64,000 nt of DNA from Microthyrium microscopicum (Eukaryota; Ascomycota; Dothideomycetes; Microthyriales; Microthyriaceae). Shown piece after piece: positions 12,321 to 24,679 of this stretch; position 1 is the stretch's first letter; each line of letters opens with the position of its first letter. The stretch is from contig MU004230.1 in the NCBI GenBank assembly GCA_010405405.1, positions 1,509,744 through 1,573,743 on the forward strand, in the 5' to 3' direction. A program made the translations under genes and the position numbers. The notes under the pieces are model-generated. The model searched no databases. It was not told where the DNA came from and saw nothing but the letters and a program-made list of their open reading frames with translations.

Positions 12321-13305
12321 ATGTCTCCATTATTGTCTGCCTTTTGCCTAGCTTTACTTGGAATTGTCGCGAGCACGTCTGCTTGTCAGTTTCCTGATAC
12401 ACCTCTTTCCAGCAACATCACAGATGGCTTCAGTATTTACGTCCAGAACGCGTCGATTCCCGTCATTCATAACCGGGTCCTGAACTTCCGACCAAATGGA
12501 CTGGATATGCATTTGGTCTTGAGGCCAGCAGGCGAACCAACCAATGACACATTGTATCTACAAAATGGTCGAGTTATATACAACACTTTACACGCTGTGA
12601 TAGATCTCGAGGTACAACACCATCATCTTCACAGAATAGTGTTAAGCATAAGAAGAAAGCGAAGTGGCGGCTAACTGCTTCATAGTACGACCCTGACAAT
12701 AGCACTACCAAGATATTCATGACAGATCGTACCTATCATCCAGTTGGCATATTTCAACCTGTTTATGGCTGCAACCCCGAGACTGATGCGCTCCAAATCG
12801 AGTTGGAAGTGGCAACCCGCTTGACTGATCCACCGGTGAATGGCGGGAAGGTCGGCATAAGACGTGTGGTAGACACGTATGAGTTCCGATATTCTCCACC
12901 GGACAATTCATGTAAGTCCACTTCCATGCCCGGTTGAGAAGCCTCTACGGCTACGTACCAGTGCTACTTTGAGCATGAAGTCGAGCCCGTCATATACAGA
13001 GTCTAAAATGGATATCAACTAGTACTCACCCCCGAATGGCTATCCGTTACCCTGGTACTGTTCCGCAACGGCTAGAGCCCGATGCCACCGACTTCAAGTA
13101 CGGCTCATCAAAGCATCTCCAATGTCAAATCACCGGCCTCGAAACCGCCTATGGCTTTTACTTCATAGCTGCTCAACTGGTAGACCTCAATATAAAAGAG
13201 GACAAAGACAGGATGACGCCGCAGGAACTTGGAAGGAATATATCACTATTATTAGTGTCTGAATGTATTGTCTCGAGTCACTTTTCGCAAATATACTCCT
13301 TTTAA
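12321..13305 (+). pseudogene. Secreted protein gene, probably damaged
   Basis: The ATG at 12321 begins a clear signal peptide (MSPLLSAFCLALLGIVASTS, cleavage near ACQFP). It is followed by a hydrophilic domain with several N-x-T/S sites. An intron of about 75 nt after VIDLE (GTACAA donor, CATAG acceptor near 12686) joins to YDPDNSTTKIFMTDRTYHPV. A second intron probably starts at GTAAGT near 12912. The last coding stretch reads LTPEWLSVTLVLFRNG in one frame but LEPDATDFKYGSSKHLQCQI in another, which looks like a single frameshift around 13070. If so the gene is recently broken. No family is recognised. It could be an apoplastic or cell-wall protein. Confidence 0.5.
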
Positions 13306-13389
13306 TTCATAATTCGATTTAAACGACTGAACAACTGCTTCGCTCTTCATTTCAATGCGATTGAATAGCGCTAAAGTTACTGTTGATCC

Positions 13390-13919
13390 CTAAGAGAGCT
13401 CTTTTCCGCAGTATTGACAACTGCCACGACCTTCCTCGTCGCTTTCGGGCTTTATTGGCACGTCTTTTCATGTTCAAGAACATAGCTCGTCGCAAATTCT
13501 CTTTCGCAGTGTCGACACTTGATATTGCCTAGGTCGCCGTTAAGGATTTGCTGGTAGGTCCTCTCAAGGCAAGTTCTTCGAGGACAAAACAAACTGAGCC
13601 ATTCTGACGACTACTCCCTTCGAACACGATGGCTGCCATTGCACTTCTTAAAGAGCGACTGCTTTAATCCCCATCGTGTTCGATAATCTGATGCAAGTTC
13701 TACGACGTTGATGGGAATTAAAGCAGTCGCTCTTTAAGAAGTGTAATGGCAGCCATCGTATTCGATGGGAATTCCATCCAAAAGGCTCAATTATTATTTT
13801 GTTCCTGGAGAGGCAAGATATGTGCCCATTTGAGTGCTCCTTTCCACAGTGTCGACAAAAATTCAACATTTTCATCACGTTTTGGGTTTCCTGGCAGATC
13901 CTCTCATGGTGACTTCGAC
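13390..13919 (-). pseudogene. Disrupted C-terminal C2H2 finger array
   Basis: Downstream of the intact stop of the GIY-YIG/C2H2 gene, other frames continue the zinc-finger pattern. They read RSHHERICQ then NFCRHCGKEHSNGHISC (about 13919-13810), FCPRRTCLERTYQQILNG and IKCRHCEREFATSYVLEHEK (about 13600-13460), and SCQYCGKELS ending at a TAG at 13390. The frame changes near 13919, beside a repeated AGGT, and the array is interrupted by a palindromic module (13614-13771). The ancestral protein therefore probably had three or four more fingers than the present reading frame encodes. Confidence 0.65.
13614..13771. repeat. Palindromic module related to MITE family A
   Basis: The arms 13614-13675 and 13710-13771 are inverted copies. 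The 55 inner bases differ at only three positions, all C/T or G/A transitions, and about 34 bp separate the arms. The core CCCATCGAATACGATGGC plus GCTTTAATTCCCATC also occurs in MITE copy 2 (CCCATCAACTCTGATGGC and GCTTTAATTCCCATC). Weaker inverted similarity continues outward for some 20-30 bp. RNA or single-stranded DNA from here could fold into a long hairpin. It lies inside the zinc-finger tail of the neighbouring gene. Confidence 0.8.
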
Positions 13920-15310
13920 TAGGTAGGTACGTATAGAATCGAACTTATTGTTGCAGAATATAGATATCAACTGTACGTCACCATGTATACGACTATGATA
14001 GTCAAGGCCTTCTTGAGTCTTGCTTATCCAGTGGCATTGATCACGTTTGAAAGGCCTTGTAGTGCAGACCGGAAAATGACTTTGAGCCCTGAAGATTGTA
14101 GTAAAGGAGCGGCCACATCTATTAGGACAGAGAAATGCGCCGAGTCCTGGATGCTGGCGTGTAAAGTGGCGTTGCAGATGCTCTTGTGAATGCGCATATG
14201 CTCTACATAAACGACAAAGAAGGTGCTTGTCTGCCCGGAACTCATGGGACATCGCAATTGGAAGGGAGCGGTTCAATCCTCCAACCTCGATTTCTGGCAT
14301 GTCAAGGGGACGATTGCCCAGAGTAATCTTGCGCTGTCTGCGAAAGTTTTTGGAGCAAGTCTGGAAGCTTCGGAGGAGCACGATAATTATGGCTTCGTAA
14401 AGTTCGAGCCAGTGTGGCTCGTCGTGGTGGAGATCTACCGCAATGATAGAGAATTGCGGATCAATGCCTGCTTTAGCGAACTCCTTGTGGCAGTGGAGTG
14501 TATCTAAGTGGCTTGGAGAACGTCGTTCTAGCTCTAGATTTGCCTTATGGTCCTCGTCGCGGTCTACTGAATTCCATGTAGACCCCGTATAATTGAGGCC
14601 GTCGCGTTTTTGCGCAGATCTTCCATGGAGTCCGTAAATGCCTCTGAGTTCCAAGTCATCTGGTGGTGAGTCAAGGTATTCCTCAAAGTCCTCGTATGTG
14701 ATAGGCCGGTCAGTTTCCTTTCTAAGGACTTCAATGAAGCAGCCAAGTCCCTCAACAGCCCAATCCGCAAATGTTGCTGCTGGCAGCGAGCGAAGGAGGG
14801 GATCGAAGCGGCGGTGGATTTGTCGTCCAAGTCGATCGTTTTGATCAAGATCCTGGATCCATTAGCAAGAGTTTAACAAAGAGTAATAGAACCAACCTTT
14901 TGCATTCGAGATACAACCTCCAAAACTCGTTCCTTGCATCTCTCTTTTGTCGTATCACCAACAGTTTGCTTTCTGACCGTAAACTTGGTCACCCACTTTG
15001 TGATTCTCTGGTTCTCGCCATCTATTGAGATTCCAAGCTCTTCATCTGTCGACGGCGCAAATCGCTCTCCGGAGGGCTCCTCAAGCAAATCCATCCCGCA
15101 TGGTAGCTGATCAAGGTAGTCGTCCAGATCTTCTTCGTCTAAGCCTGACTCGTAGTCTGAGCCACTGTCTTGCTCCAAACCATACTCATCATAACCGCCC
15201 AAGCCAGATGTATTGCTAGGTCCAGCGCCTTCTGCGCTGGAGGTTGCTGCTAGCTTTGAGAGTCTTTTGGCTTCCGTCTCATCGTCGATAGAAAAGCCGT
15301 CGAGATCCAC
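13875..15310 (-). CDS. GIY-YIG nuclease-like / C2H2 zinc-finger protein
   Basis: Exon 1 (15310-14897) and exon 2 (14852-13875), with a 44-nt GT-AG intron, give about 463 residues. An acidic N-terminus (GLDEEDLDDYLDQLPC) and a helical segment (KERCKERVLEVVSRMQK) precede a GIY-YIG-like domain. That domain has RGIYGLHGRSAQKRDGLNYT with YTG as second motif, a His/Arg helix (SPSHLDTLHCHKEFAKAG), a candidate catalytic Glu in WLELYEAIIIVLL and a late Asn in GGLNRSLP. At least three C2H2-like fingers follow (LLCRLCRAYAHSQEHLQRHF, FLCPNRCGRSFTTIFRAQSH, FKRDQCHWISKTQEGLDYHS). The frame appears open, but the finger array is cut short. MITE copy 2 lies about 200 bp upstream and a decayed second copy sits at 6160. 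The fold call rests on motif spacing only. It may be an element-encoded endonuclease. Confidence 0.65.
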
Positions 15311-15505
15311 ATTGTTGGAATTGTGGTAGGGAGACTGAACTGGCTATAGCCAAGATGATGGAGGAGGCTCTTGAATTGATTGTTGAGCGGGCCCTTGAAT
15401 GGATTAAGGAGAGCGATGGGTAGCCAGCTGGATTGGCTCTTGGGTTGGCCGTAATGGAACTCAAAAGCTTCGAACCAGCTGGTCTATAGTGATGGAGCAG
15501 TATGT

Positions 15506-15697
15506 CAACGGCATGGCAAAATGAATGGCATGCCCCCATCAAATCTGATGGCGCCCAGACGCTACGGTCTATTATCGAGTGCTTTATTTGCCATAAAGGG
15601 CGTTCGGGTTAGGAATTTTTATCAGATACGATGGGAATTAAAGCACCTTTTGGTTAGCAGCGCTGGTGGTAGCCATCAGAGTTGATGGGAGCACGCC
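15506..15697. repeat. MITE family A, copy 2
   Basis: The left end reads CAACGGCATGGCAAAATGAA then TGGCATGCCCCCATCAAATC. The right end, reverse complemented, reads GGCGTGCTCCCATCAACTCT then GATGGCTACC. The inverted repeats are about 55 bp and imperfect. The outermost right end is missing compared with copy 3, so the element is slightly truncated where it meets the 3' end of TPC1 (stop at 15713). It sits upstream of the GIY-YIG/C2H2 start. Confidence 0.8.
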
Positions 15698-15712
15698 CTT
15701 GACAGAGGAGAT

Positions 15713-16723
15713 TCATGGTAATGCTCTTTTATTTTCCCACCATCTTAATCCATTGATCGCTCGTTCAAACGTCCACATGGTAACGGCACTTGTTGGCGCA
15801 GCTTTCACCAGCGCTACCGTTAAGCCACGGTACATGCCTCTTACTCCCTCGCGTTTCAATATCATCTTGATTGTACCCGACACGCCAGTATACTCTGGAA
15901 TATTGCGGTTCACATATAGCCCACGACTCGGACCTTGCACTTGCAACCGCTTGCGCACAGTATCGAGTGGATAGACTGCGGTCTTTGCTAGGACACTAGC
16001 CAGCACGCCCGCCAGTCCATCGCCCGAGCCCAAAGCCATCAAGGGCAACGACGTATTGGCCACAATGGGCTTGAATGTTTCGTACGCGGTAAAGAATAAT
16101 CCCATGTATGGAATGATTTGTACATTGGCGGCGCCGAGTCCGCGGAAGAAACCACGACGACCTTCGGTTTCTGCGATCTGGCGGATACCGCTAAGTAGGG
16201 AGGGATAGACTTTCTCAGTGCCTTGCGCAGCGAAACGTGTACGAAGTAGATCAAGCGGGTATGTGGCAGTTGTCGATATGGTGCCGGCCGTGGCTCCAGC
16301 AATGAACGAACATGCTGTCGGAGAAGGATGGAAAGGGAGGCTTGGTGATTCGAGTACTTCGTTTATGGTACGGTACGTGAGGAATTGGAGGGCGCCATAT
16401 GTGAGATATAGGCCTTCGGCAGGAATATTGCCTTTCCAGAATGCCTATCACAGTCAATTCTAGTTGCACTAGAGGCGAAGCTCTTCACGAACAGTTATGC
16501 CTTCTTCGCGTAGTATCTGGGTGACGGTGCGATAAATGCCGGAGTATGCTCCCGCACGACCATTTGGACGATTCAATGGATCGCTCAAAGAGTGGATTTG
16601 AAGCTGTAGACGGATCTTCAGTACGTCTAGGGGAGATATCACGAAGCGGCTTATTAAACCAGCAAAAGCGCCCGCGATCACGACTTGGACACGCGAGCCT
16701 TCATCTTTCAAGCGCTGGACCAT
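15713..16723 (-). CDS. TPC1: Mitochondrial thiamine pyrophosphate carrier Tpc1
   Basis: This is an inner-membrane SLC25 carrier that imports thiamine pyrophosphate for mitochondrial dehydrogenases. Exon 1 is 16723-16493, the intron 16445-16492 and exon 2 16444-15713, for about 320 residues. All three carrier repeats show the signature: [27 protein letters not shown] and [14 protein letters not shown]. Each is followed by the matching loop motif (ALWKG-type [34 protein letters not shown]). The opening [15 protein letters not shown] and the residues around the third repeat fit the Tpc1 subfamily best. Another nucleotide carrier is a less likely alternative. The ATG at 16723 is used because the upstream ATG at 16759 meets a stop at once. 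Confidence 0.9.
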
Positions 16724-16981
16724 CCGCCTTGATGGGACGTCTGCAGAAGAGGTGCTAGACTAAAGCATGTGTAAACAAACAGTACAATGGTTGATAAAAT
16801 AGACGATTCGATGATTGAAGATTAGAGTTTTGGGATAACGGTTGGACAATGATTTGTTTTGGAAAATGCACGGTGACGTCTAGACACGGCTAAAACCGGC
16901 ATGTAGTCGCTTGGGCCAATGATATCCGTACGGAGTAGAGCAAGGATGGTGTGTGTTGGTCGTGGCTTCCTCTCGCAAAGG

Positions 16982-17044
16982 ATTTGTAGGATGCAGGATT
17001 TAATGCGATCTGCACGGACCACTTGTGCTAAAATACTACTCCTC
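16982..17044 (+). repeat. Left terminal inverted repeat of the A/T island
   Basis: This is the left 63-bp arm. It matches the reverse complement of 24680-24742 at 61 of 63 positions. Composition switches to almost pure A/T immediately inside it. Confidence 0.85.
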
Positions 17045-20000
17045 AACCTACACCGCTATTTAGATATTTACATATAATTCCTAACTATTCCTTTACCTAT
17101 ATAAATTACGTCTCTATCGTATCAAAATTAATTTCTTATACTTAATCTCTATTATAATCTCTAAAAAAAATACTTCTAAAAGGTACTTATAGTTAGCCTA
17201 AATAGGATTATGTAAATACTACTATTACTAATCTTAGGGCAAATTAACTACTAGTACTTATCCTAAATCCTTATAGTAAAAAGAAAGCTAATACTATTAT
17301 AACTATAATATTAGTAAAAGGTAGACTACTATTAGAATTTATACTAAGATATTCTAGATATAAGTCTATATAGTCTTAATAAGTACTAGTGCCTTATAAT
17401 ATACTAATAAAGATATATAACCCTAGTACTAATATATTTACTATTAGACGTACTATTAATAACTAAGAAGTAGATAATATAGTTTAACTACATTAAATAA
17501 GTACTAGTATTAAGAAGCTAAGCAAGCTAGTAAGTAGAGAGAAGAAAGCTATAACTGTTCCTACTAGTATTAAGGACGTAGTTAATAATAATAATAACGT
17601 TAACTAAGATAATAATATTAATAAAGATATAGGATTTATAGTTATAAAGAAAAGTTTACTAAATAGGGCACTATTATTAGTAAAGGCTATAAAGGAGGAG
17701 TAAGCTTAATATACTTAAGAATTAGTAAAGATTTAAGAACAACTTTAAGTTACTACTATAATAGTAATAATAGTAATAGTAAATAATATTACTACTATAC
17801 TTATACTAGTAGTTATAAAGAATATAGTATTAACTAAGAATAAAGCCGCTAGAACTACTTAAGATATAGTTACTAGCCTAGAGGATAATAAAGTTAAAAA
17901 GAATAAAATTAAGTAGCTAAGTAAAAATAAGCTAGCTAAAGATAAAAGTAACACTATTATTAGTAATATAGACGATAATCTATTCTATTATAGTAATAAC
18001 CTTCTAGTATATAAGGTTAGTATTAAAATAAGAATATTTACTTAAAGTAGTTTAGTATTCTTTAAGAAGATAATACTACTAGTAGAGAGAAAGGACTTTT
18101 ATATTAACGTCCTTAAAGATAAGCTTTATAATATAAATAAACGTACTAAGGACTACTAATATACTATTTTAGCTATTAATATTAATTAGAAGTCTTTCTA
18201 TAAACGTTATATTAAAACCTATAGCTATATAGAAGTAATTATATACGCCTAATAGAATCTATAGATTAAAGCTATAGATTACTATTTTTAGAGTAATCTT
18301 AAGAGTAGTAACCTTTATATAGTTACTATTATTACTAAATTTAATCTAACTAATATTAAGAATATTATTACTTTAGCCCTAAAGCTTCTACTAGAGGGTC
18401 TAGAAGTATATATAGATTTACTAACTTACTATTTAAATACTATTACTAATTAATATAAGAATTATAGGCCTATTTATACTATAAAGGGATCTACTAAGGA
18501 GTAGATATTTAGAAAGTAGTTATATAATATTAACTATCCTAACTAGGGTAAACTATACTAAAAGGATCCTAAAACTAATACTTATTATAATATTACTAGT
18601 ACTTAATATTAGTAATAAGCTTTTATAATAAGTATAAGTAAGACTATAGAAGCTAATACTCCTTTATATCTAATTACTTTCTAGATAAGAACTTAGAGCA
18701 TAGTTAGTATTAAGCTTACTTCTAGGGGTACCTAGTTAACTATTCGTAATACCTTAAGTAATATATCTTAGGCTTAGTAAGAATTATAAGAATCCTTAGA
18801 GACTTAGTAACTCTAAGACTAGTAAAATAGGATTACTACTTAAGTTAATTATTAGGCTAAATAAGCTTAGGCTACTTAGAATACTACTAAACTTTATAAA
18901 GTAGCGTTAGACTAGTAAATAGACTATATAAAGCATAATTGCTAAGAGGATAATTAATAAGAATAAGATACTACTACTTATTAAATAGAGAGAAAAGAAG
19001 CTAAAAAAGAGGTTAGAGAATTATAGTAAGAATAGTACTATAAGCTATAAAGAATAATATTAGTATCTTAAATACGTTCTATTATACTTTCTTTTATTTA
19101 ACTTCTAATTTAACTTCCTCTAATATAGTAATAATTTTAATTGCCTTATACTATACTAAATACTAGGCTCTAGTAGATATTCTAATCTTATCTTCTATTA
19201 CTAGCCTTATATTATAGTTAACTTCTATTCTCTTTCCTTAGTTATAAATATTATATTATTATTTAGTATAATACTAACTTAGAATTATATAGTTATAAAC
19301 TTTCTACCTCCTTTTATTTCTTAACTATTATTAAATATAGATTATATTTTTTTTTTTCTTTTTATAGTTACGTTAGCTACCTTAGCTCCTTCTTCTCTAT
19401 AATTCTTATTTTAAAGTAGTAGACTACTAAGTTATTTATTTATAGGTAGCGCTAATAAATAACCTACTAGCTTAATTAATTCTAGATATACTAATATTAA
19501 GCTTACTAATAAGTTTTTCTAGTAGAAGATTTATATTAAGAAGGTCTATACTACTAGTTAGAAGAGGTACTACTATATAATTAGGTCTTATAAGTAGATA
19601 TTAATAGATATATAAGATAGTATAGTATAAATAATAGAGATTATAAAGCTATACGTAAAATATAACGTACCTAAGTAAATTATTAAGTTATTTAATTTAT
19701 TAATTTCTTAGTATTATATATAGATTAAAGAATAGCGTCTTAGCTATAAAACGATCTATATTTATAATAACTTAGAAACCTATAGGCTAGCATAAAAATA
19801 TAGTTAAGTAAGTAGTATAGAAGTCTAAATTATTACTAATATATTATTATATTTAAATTTAATAGGTATAGATTCTTTTTTATATAAAAACGATAAAAGA
19901 GATTATAGATTTATATCTATAATTTTTAGATCTTATTTCTACGCGTTAGTAAAAAAAGTTATACTTTATATTAGAGATTTTTAAATCTTTTTAATTACTA

Positions 20001-20921
20001 CTACTATTCTTTAACTATAATAAATATTACCTTTTTATTTTTTATTAGTACTTTAGATAGTAGTTTTTAATTAGCTTACCTTTATAGTAATTAAAAATAT
20101 TTAGTTTTAATAGAATAGTAGCTTAGTAATATTTATAATAAAAAATTATGCTAATCTTTACCTCTTTATAAATTCTTATAGTAATAAGAATTACTCTTAG
20201 AATCTAGTAATTATCTAAACTTACTTTAAAAATGCGTATATACTAATATTACTAGATTTATCTCTATTTACTAATATCTTAACGTATTTAAATACTACTA
20301 CTATTAATATCTATTTATAGCTAGATATAACCTATCTACTCTTCCTTATACTATTAGTATTTATCTACTTTACTATTATATAAGTAAATCTCTCTATTAA
20401 TAGTTCTATTATAATATAACTCTATTTCTTACTATTAGTAGTTTAATAATCTCTATACTAATACTTATTTATAAACTAACTTAGCTCCTTTATAATCTCT
20501 TTTTCCTAATACCTAAGTATTTATAGGTCTAACTATAGTATATTAAGTATTTATTAAATACTTTCTTAATGCTAAGTAGTATCTAGTTTGTTTTTATAAT
20601 ATTATTAGTAACTTCTTTACTTCTCTCTTAATACTAAGGTAATAGCCTAATTAGTATTAGATATTAGTACTTTATTACTACTAATCTAAATACTTCCTTA
20701 GTATCTAGTATAAGTATAAACTATTTATAAATAAAATCTTCTTAACGTAGTAAGTTTAGTACTAGAGGAGTATAAAATATATTTATTACTTACTATTCTT
20801 TAATTCTTCTTTATTTTCTTTATTTAATACTAAACTTTAGTACTATTAATAGCTAATATTATTACTTTATTACTAGTATTAGTATAGGTTTGCTAATTTT
20901 ATATAATACTACTAAAACTTA

Positions 20922-21070
20922 GGTTAATCTACTCTTAGTATATATTCTTATTCTATTTACTTTTTCTTTAGATTAACTTACTCTTTAGTATATATTTCTA
21001 TTTTATCTACTTCTTCTTTAGGTTAACTTACCCTTTAGTATATATTCCTATTCTATCTACTTCTTCTTTA
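20922..21070. repeat. Tandem repeat, three units of about 50 bp
   Basis: Three successive units share AGRTTAAYYTAC, then TTAGTATATATTC, then TATTCTATYTACTT, ending TCTTT. They lie within the A/T island and differ mainly by C/T changes. Confidence 0.7.
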
Positions 21071-21088
21071 GATTAACTCTCTCTCCTA

Positions 21089-21226
21089 GCTCTATTAGTT
21101 TGCTATTTTAAAGAAATACTATAAAAGGTTAAGCTCTACTAGTTTACTATTCTAAAGGAATATTATAAAAGGTTAGGCTTTATTAGCTTACTATTCTAAA
21201 AGGAATACTAAAAGAGCTAGGACTCT
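21089..21226. repeat. Tandem repeat, three units of about 45 bp
   Basis: Three units of the pattern GCTCTAYTAGTTTRCTATTY followed by TAAAGRAATAYTATAAAAGG follow the previous array. The third is more diverged. They lie within the A/T island. Confidence 0.65.
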
Positions 21227-23479
21227 ACTATTATTAAATTACTACTATTTAAAAGTAGTAAGAAGATTCCTAAAACTTTCTCTTTACTAGTGCGCGCCTT
21301 TACTATATTAAAAAATACTATCTTTTATATAGGACTCTAATATCTATACCTTTACTCCTATATTTTCTTTATATTATAAAAGTATATAGAAATAAAGGTC
21401 TTAGCTTATTAACCTTAATAATATTATTAAGGGAGTTAGAATTCTATACCTTTTAGCTCTTTTATCTTTAATAAAGTATTAAAGGCTATAAGGACTTTAT
21501 CTCTTTTAGTATTCTATTTCTATATTGTCTCTACGAATTATAAGTTAAGCTATTCTTTAGTATGTATTTCTTTAATATTATTAAAGCTATTAAAACTTTA
21601 TAGTATTATATTAAAGAAATACTAAAAGAACTTAGGCTATATTAGCTAATAGTTTTTATTTATACCTACTATATATATATATAAAAAAGAACTATTAATT
21701 AGTATAGAATAGTTATATAATATTACTTTTATTAGTAACTATCTTTAATACTACCTAAGTTTATATTATTATTATAACTAGCATTATTACCTTATCTTTT
21801 ATATATACTTTTAATATAAGCTTTCTTATTTATCGTTTCTCTTTACTAATTATTAACTAGATTATAGTTTACTTAAATTATTATCTTACTACTTAATCCT
21901 TAACTTAGTAATAGGCTTTAGCCTTAGGTAGTTATATCCTTTACTAGTTATATTTTATAGTAATTTACTTCCTTATTAATAGTTAAGTAGCACTATAAAG
22001 ATTTATAAAGTATTATTAACTTTTTCTTCTCTCTATTTCTTTTATAAACTACTTTATATAATTAAATCTTCTATATCTAAGCACTTTATATATTCTAAGT
22101 ACTTTATATACTTTATACCTTTATTAAACCTTACTAAATTATTTCCTCTTACTAATTCTTATTATAATAGTTTAGTTATTAATTAATACTCTACTTATAG
22201 GCTTTTTAGCTTTTAAAGCCTATTATAAGTAGGTAACCTATAATATAATCCTTAGCTTTAAAGATTAAGGCTTTATTCTTAATATTTCTAGACTACTAAA
22301 AGGTAGTATTTAACTTCCTAAGTCTTATATAAAAGGCCTTATATTTAGTACTATATATATAGTATAAACTAGTAGACTAATTATTATTACTATTAATATT
22401 ACTAATCTAATTATTAACTATATAATTAAATAGATTATAATTAATACTAATATAAGTTTATACTCTTAATTTACTATTCTTAGCTAATAAATATAGGATT
22501 TATAAGTTCTACGTTTAATTAACTATAAACCTTATTTAAGTTACCTTAGTAGTTACTATATACCTAGTAAATATAGCGTTAATTTATATCTTATTACTTT
22601 AAACGAAAGTAATATCTTTTTTAGTAAGTACTTTTTAAATAAAAACTCTATTATTAGTCCTAGTATCTAATAATTCTCTTTTAAGGCTACTATCCTCTAT
22701 AGTTAAGGCAACTTAAACTATAAATATATAAGTCTTAATAGATAGTATAATATTTACTAAAACCTCTACTACTCTATTCTTTAGCGTTATATTTAGTAAT
22801 AGTAAAATCTTTATAAATATATTAGTTATCCTAACTTCTAGGGTAGTATATACTTAAACTATATTTTATATAGTAATATTTTAACCTATAATAAGTATAT
22901 ATAGAATAATAATATATCTATTTAACTAAACCCTCCTATAGTATAAAAACTAAGTAAAATAATCTTTTCTACTACTAAAAATAACCTCTTAGGCCTACTA
23001 TAGTTCTAAAAGTATTAAATAGATACTAAAGGGTTAATATTATAGATTTTAAAGTCGTATAGATTCTTATTATTATTTTAATAGTTTTTATTTATATAAT
23101 TATATTCTTATAATAGAATTTAATATTAGAATAGTTAGAATAAGAATAAACTAAAAATTAAGGTCTAGATAATATAATAGCTTATTTTTAATTTATATTA
23201 TAATAATAAGATACTTAATATATTATTTTTAATACTAACTCTAACTTAAATACTAGTAATATAAGATATACTAAATTTTAATATCCTAACTTTAATATTC
23301 CTTTTAATCTATAGTACCTAATATCTAAATCTAATTCTTCTTATACTATTATATAAAATTATAAAATCTATATACTTCTATACCTTTATAATATATACTA
23401 TTAGCTATATACTAAAATTATTCTTTAGTAAAGTGATTATATCTACTTACTTTAATAGTATACTTTAAAAGTTTACTAA

Positions 23480-24560
23480 AGTTAGTAAACTTACTATGGT
23501 CTACTATCTAATTCCTCTTTATCTAAGCCTTTAATATACTAAACGTAAGCTTAATAGGATTAAAATTAGGTAAATATAGTAGTAGATATTAAATAATATA
23601 ATTAGTATCTTCTAATAACTCTTTAATACTTAAATTTATATAAATTGAAACGTTATTAAGGACTATAACTAATATTTAACTATCTTGCCTAATAAAGTAC
23701 TTTAGTATTATAAGTATAAGTTTAGTCTTAATTTATTTATAAAACTATTCCTTATTCTAGTATCCTAATTTAAAACTAATATAAGAAAGATATCCTTCTA
23801 GCATTATAGTAGTAATAATAGACTAAGTTTTTCTTTAAGTTAAGCTTTAGATATATTATAATAGTTCTCTAATTAGACTATATATCTTATTACGCTATTT
23901 AGTTTTTTTATTAAAAATAGATTTATTAAGGAATACTAGTTTATTTAATTTAAATTAGCTTATAAACTAGTAATATAATTAGTATAATTAATTATTTTAA
24001 GTATATAATATTTAGATAAGCTTTTTATAAGTCTACTTATGCTATACTAGTATATAAGATATTATAGATTATAAGATATTCTTCTTAATCTCTTACTATA
24101 ACTTAGTAATACCTTATTCCTTACTATAATATCTAGCTAAAGCTTAGTATTTACTAAAGTAGAGACTCCTTATCTTTAGTAGTAAGTTACTAAGGGTCGC
24201 TATAGGGTAGAAATTATAAAGGGCATATAGATCTATACTTATTAAGATTAGATTATAATTTATTAACTATTCTATAAGAATATTCTATAGACTTAGTAAT
24301 AGCTAAAGTAGTCTATTCTAAGCTACTATATTACTCTAACTTATCATACTATATCTTAGTTAGAGAGCGTCCTTTAGACTAATACTTTATTATTTATTAT
24401 TTCCTAGTAGCTAATATTAATTAATATATATATTAACTAGGTCTTAAAGGAGATATTAGCTTAGAATTACCTATAATTAGATTAGAAGCTACTTAATCTA
24501 ATTTAGGATTAGATATAGATAGGCTTATTATAATATCTATATAGATAAATCTAGGAAAAT
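23480..24560 (-). pseudogene. Tc1/mariner (DDE_3-type) transposase remnant
   Basis: The minus strand reads VLNNVSIYINLSIKELLEDT and then LYLPNFNPIKLTFSILK (about 23665-23530). These align with the family pattern of a catalytic DNASIH-like segment followed by YLPPYSPDFNPIE and FSxLK. The first catalytic Asp of this pair appears as Asn and frames are broken, both consistent with RIP. The upstream part (to about 24560) is too degraded to place domains, so its 5' limit is a guess. Confidence 0.55.
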
Positions 24561-24679
24561 TGCTACGCTAGGAGTAATAAAATATATAAAAATATATAAT
24601 TTATATACGATAGAGTAATTAAAATGCGTAGATAGAACGAGGTAAGATAATATATAGAATTAGCTAAATATTAAGTGTA

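Noticed and set aside
17045-24679. A/T island as a centromere core
   Set aside because: It is bounded by terminal inverted repeats and contains transposase traces, so a RIP-degraded element explains it better. The length is also short for a regional centromere.
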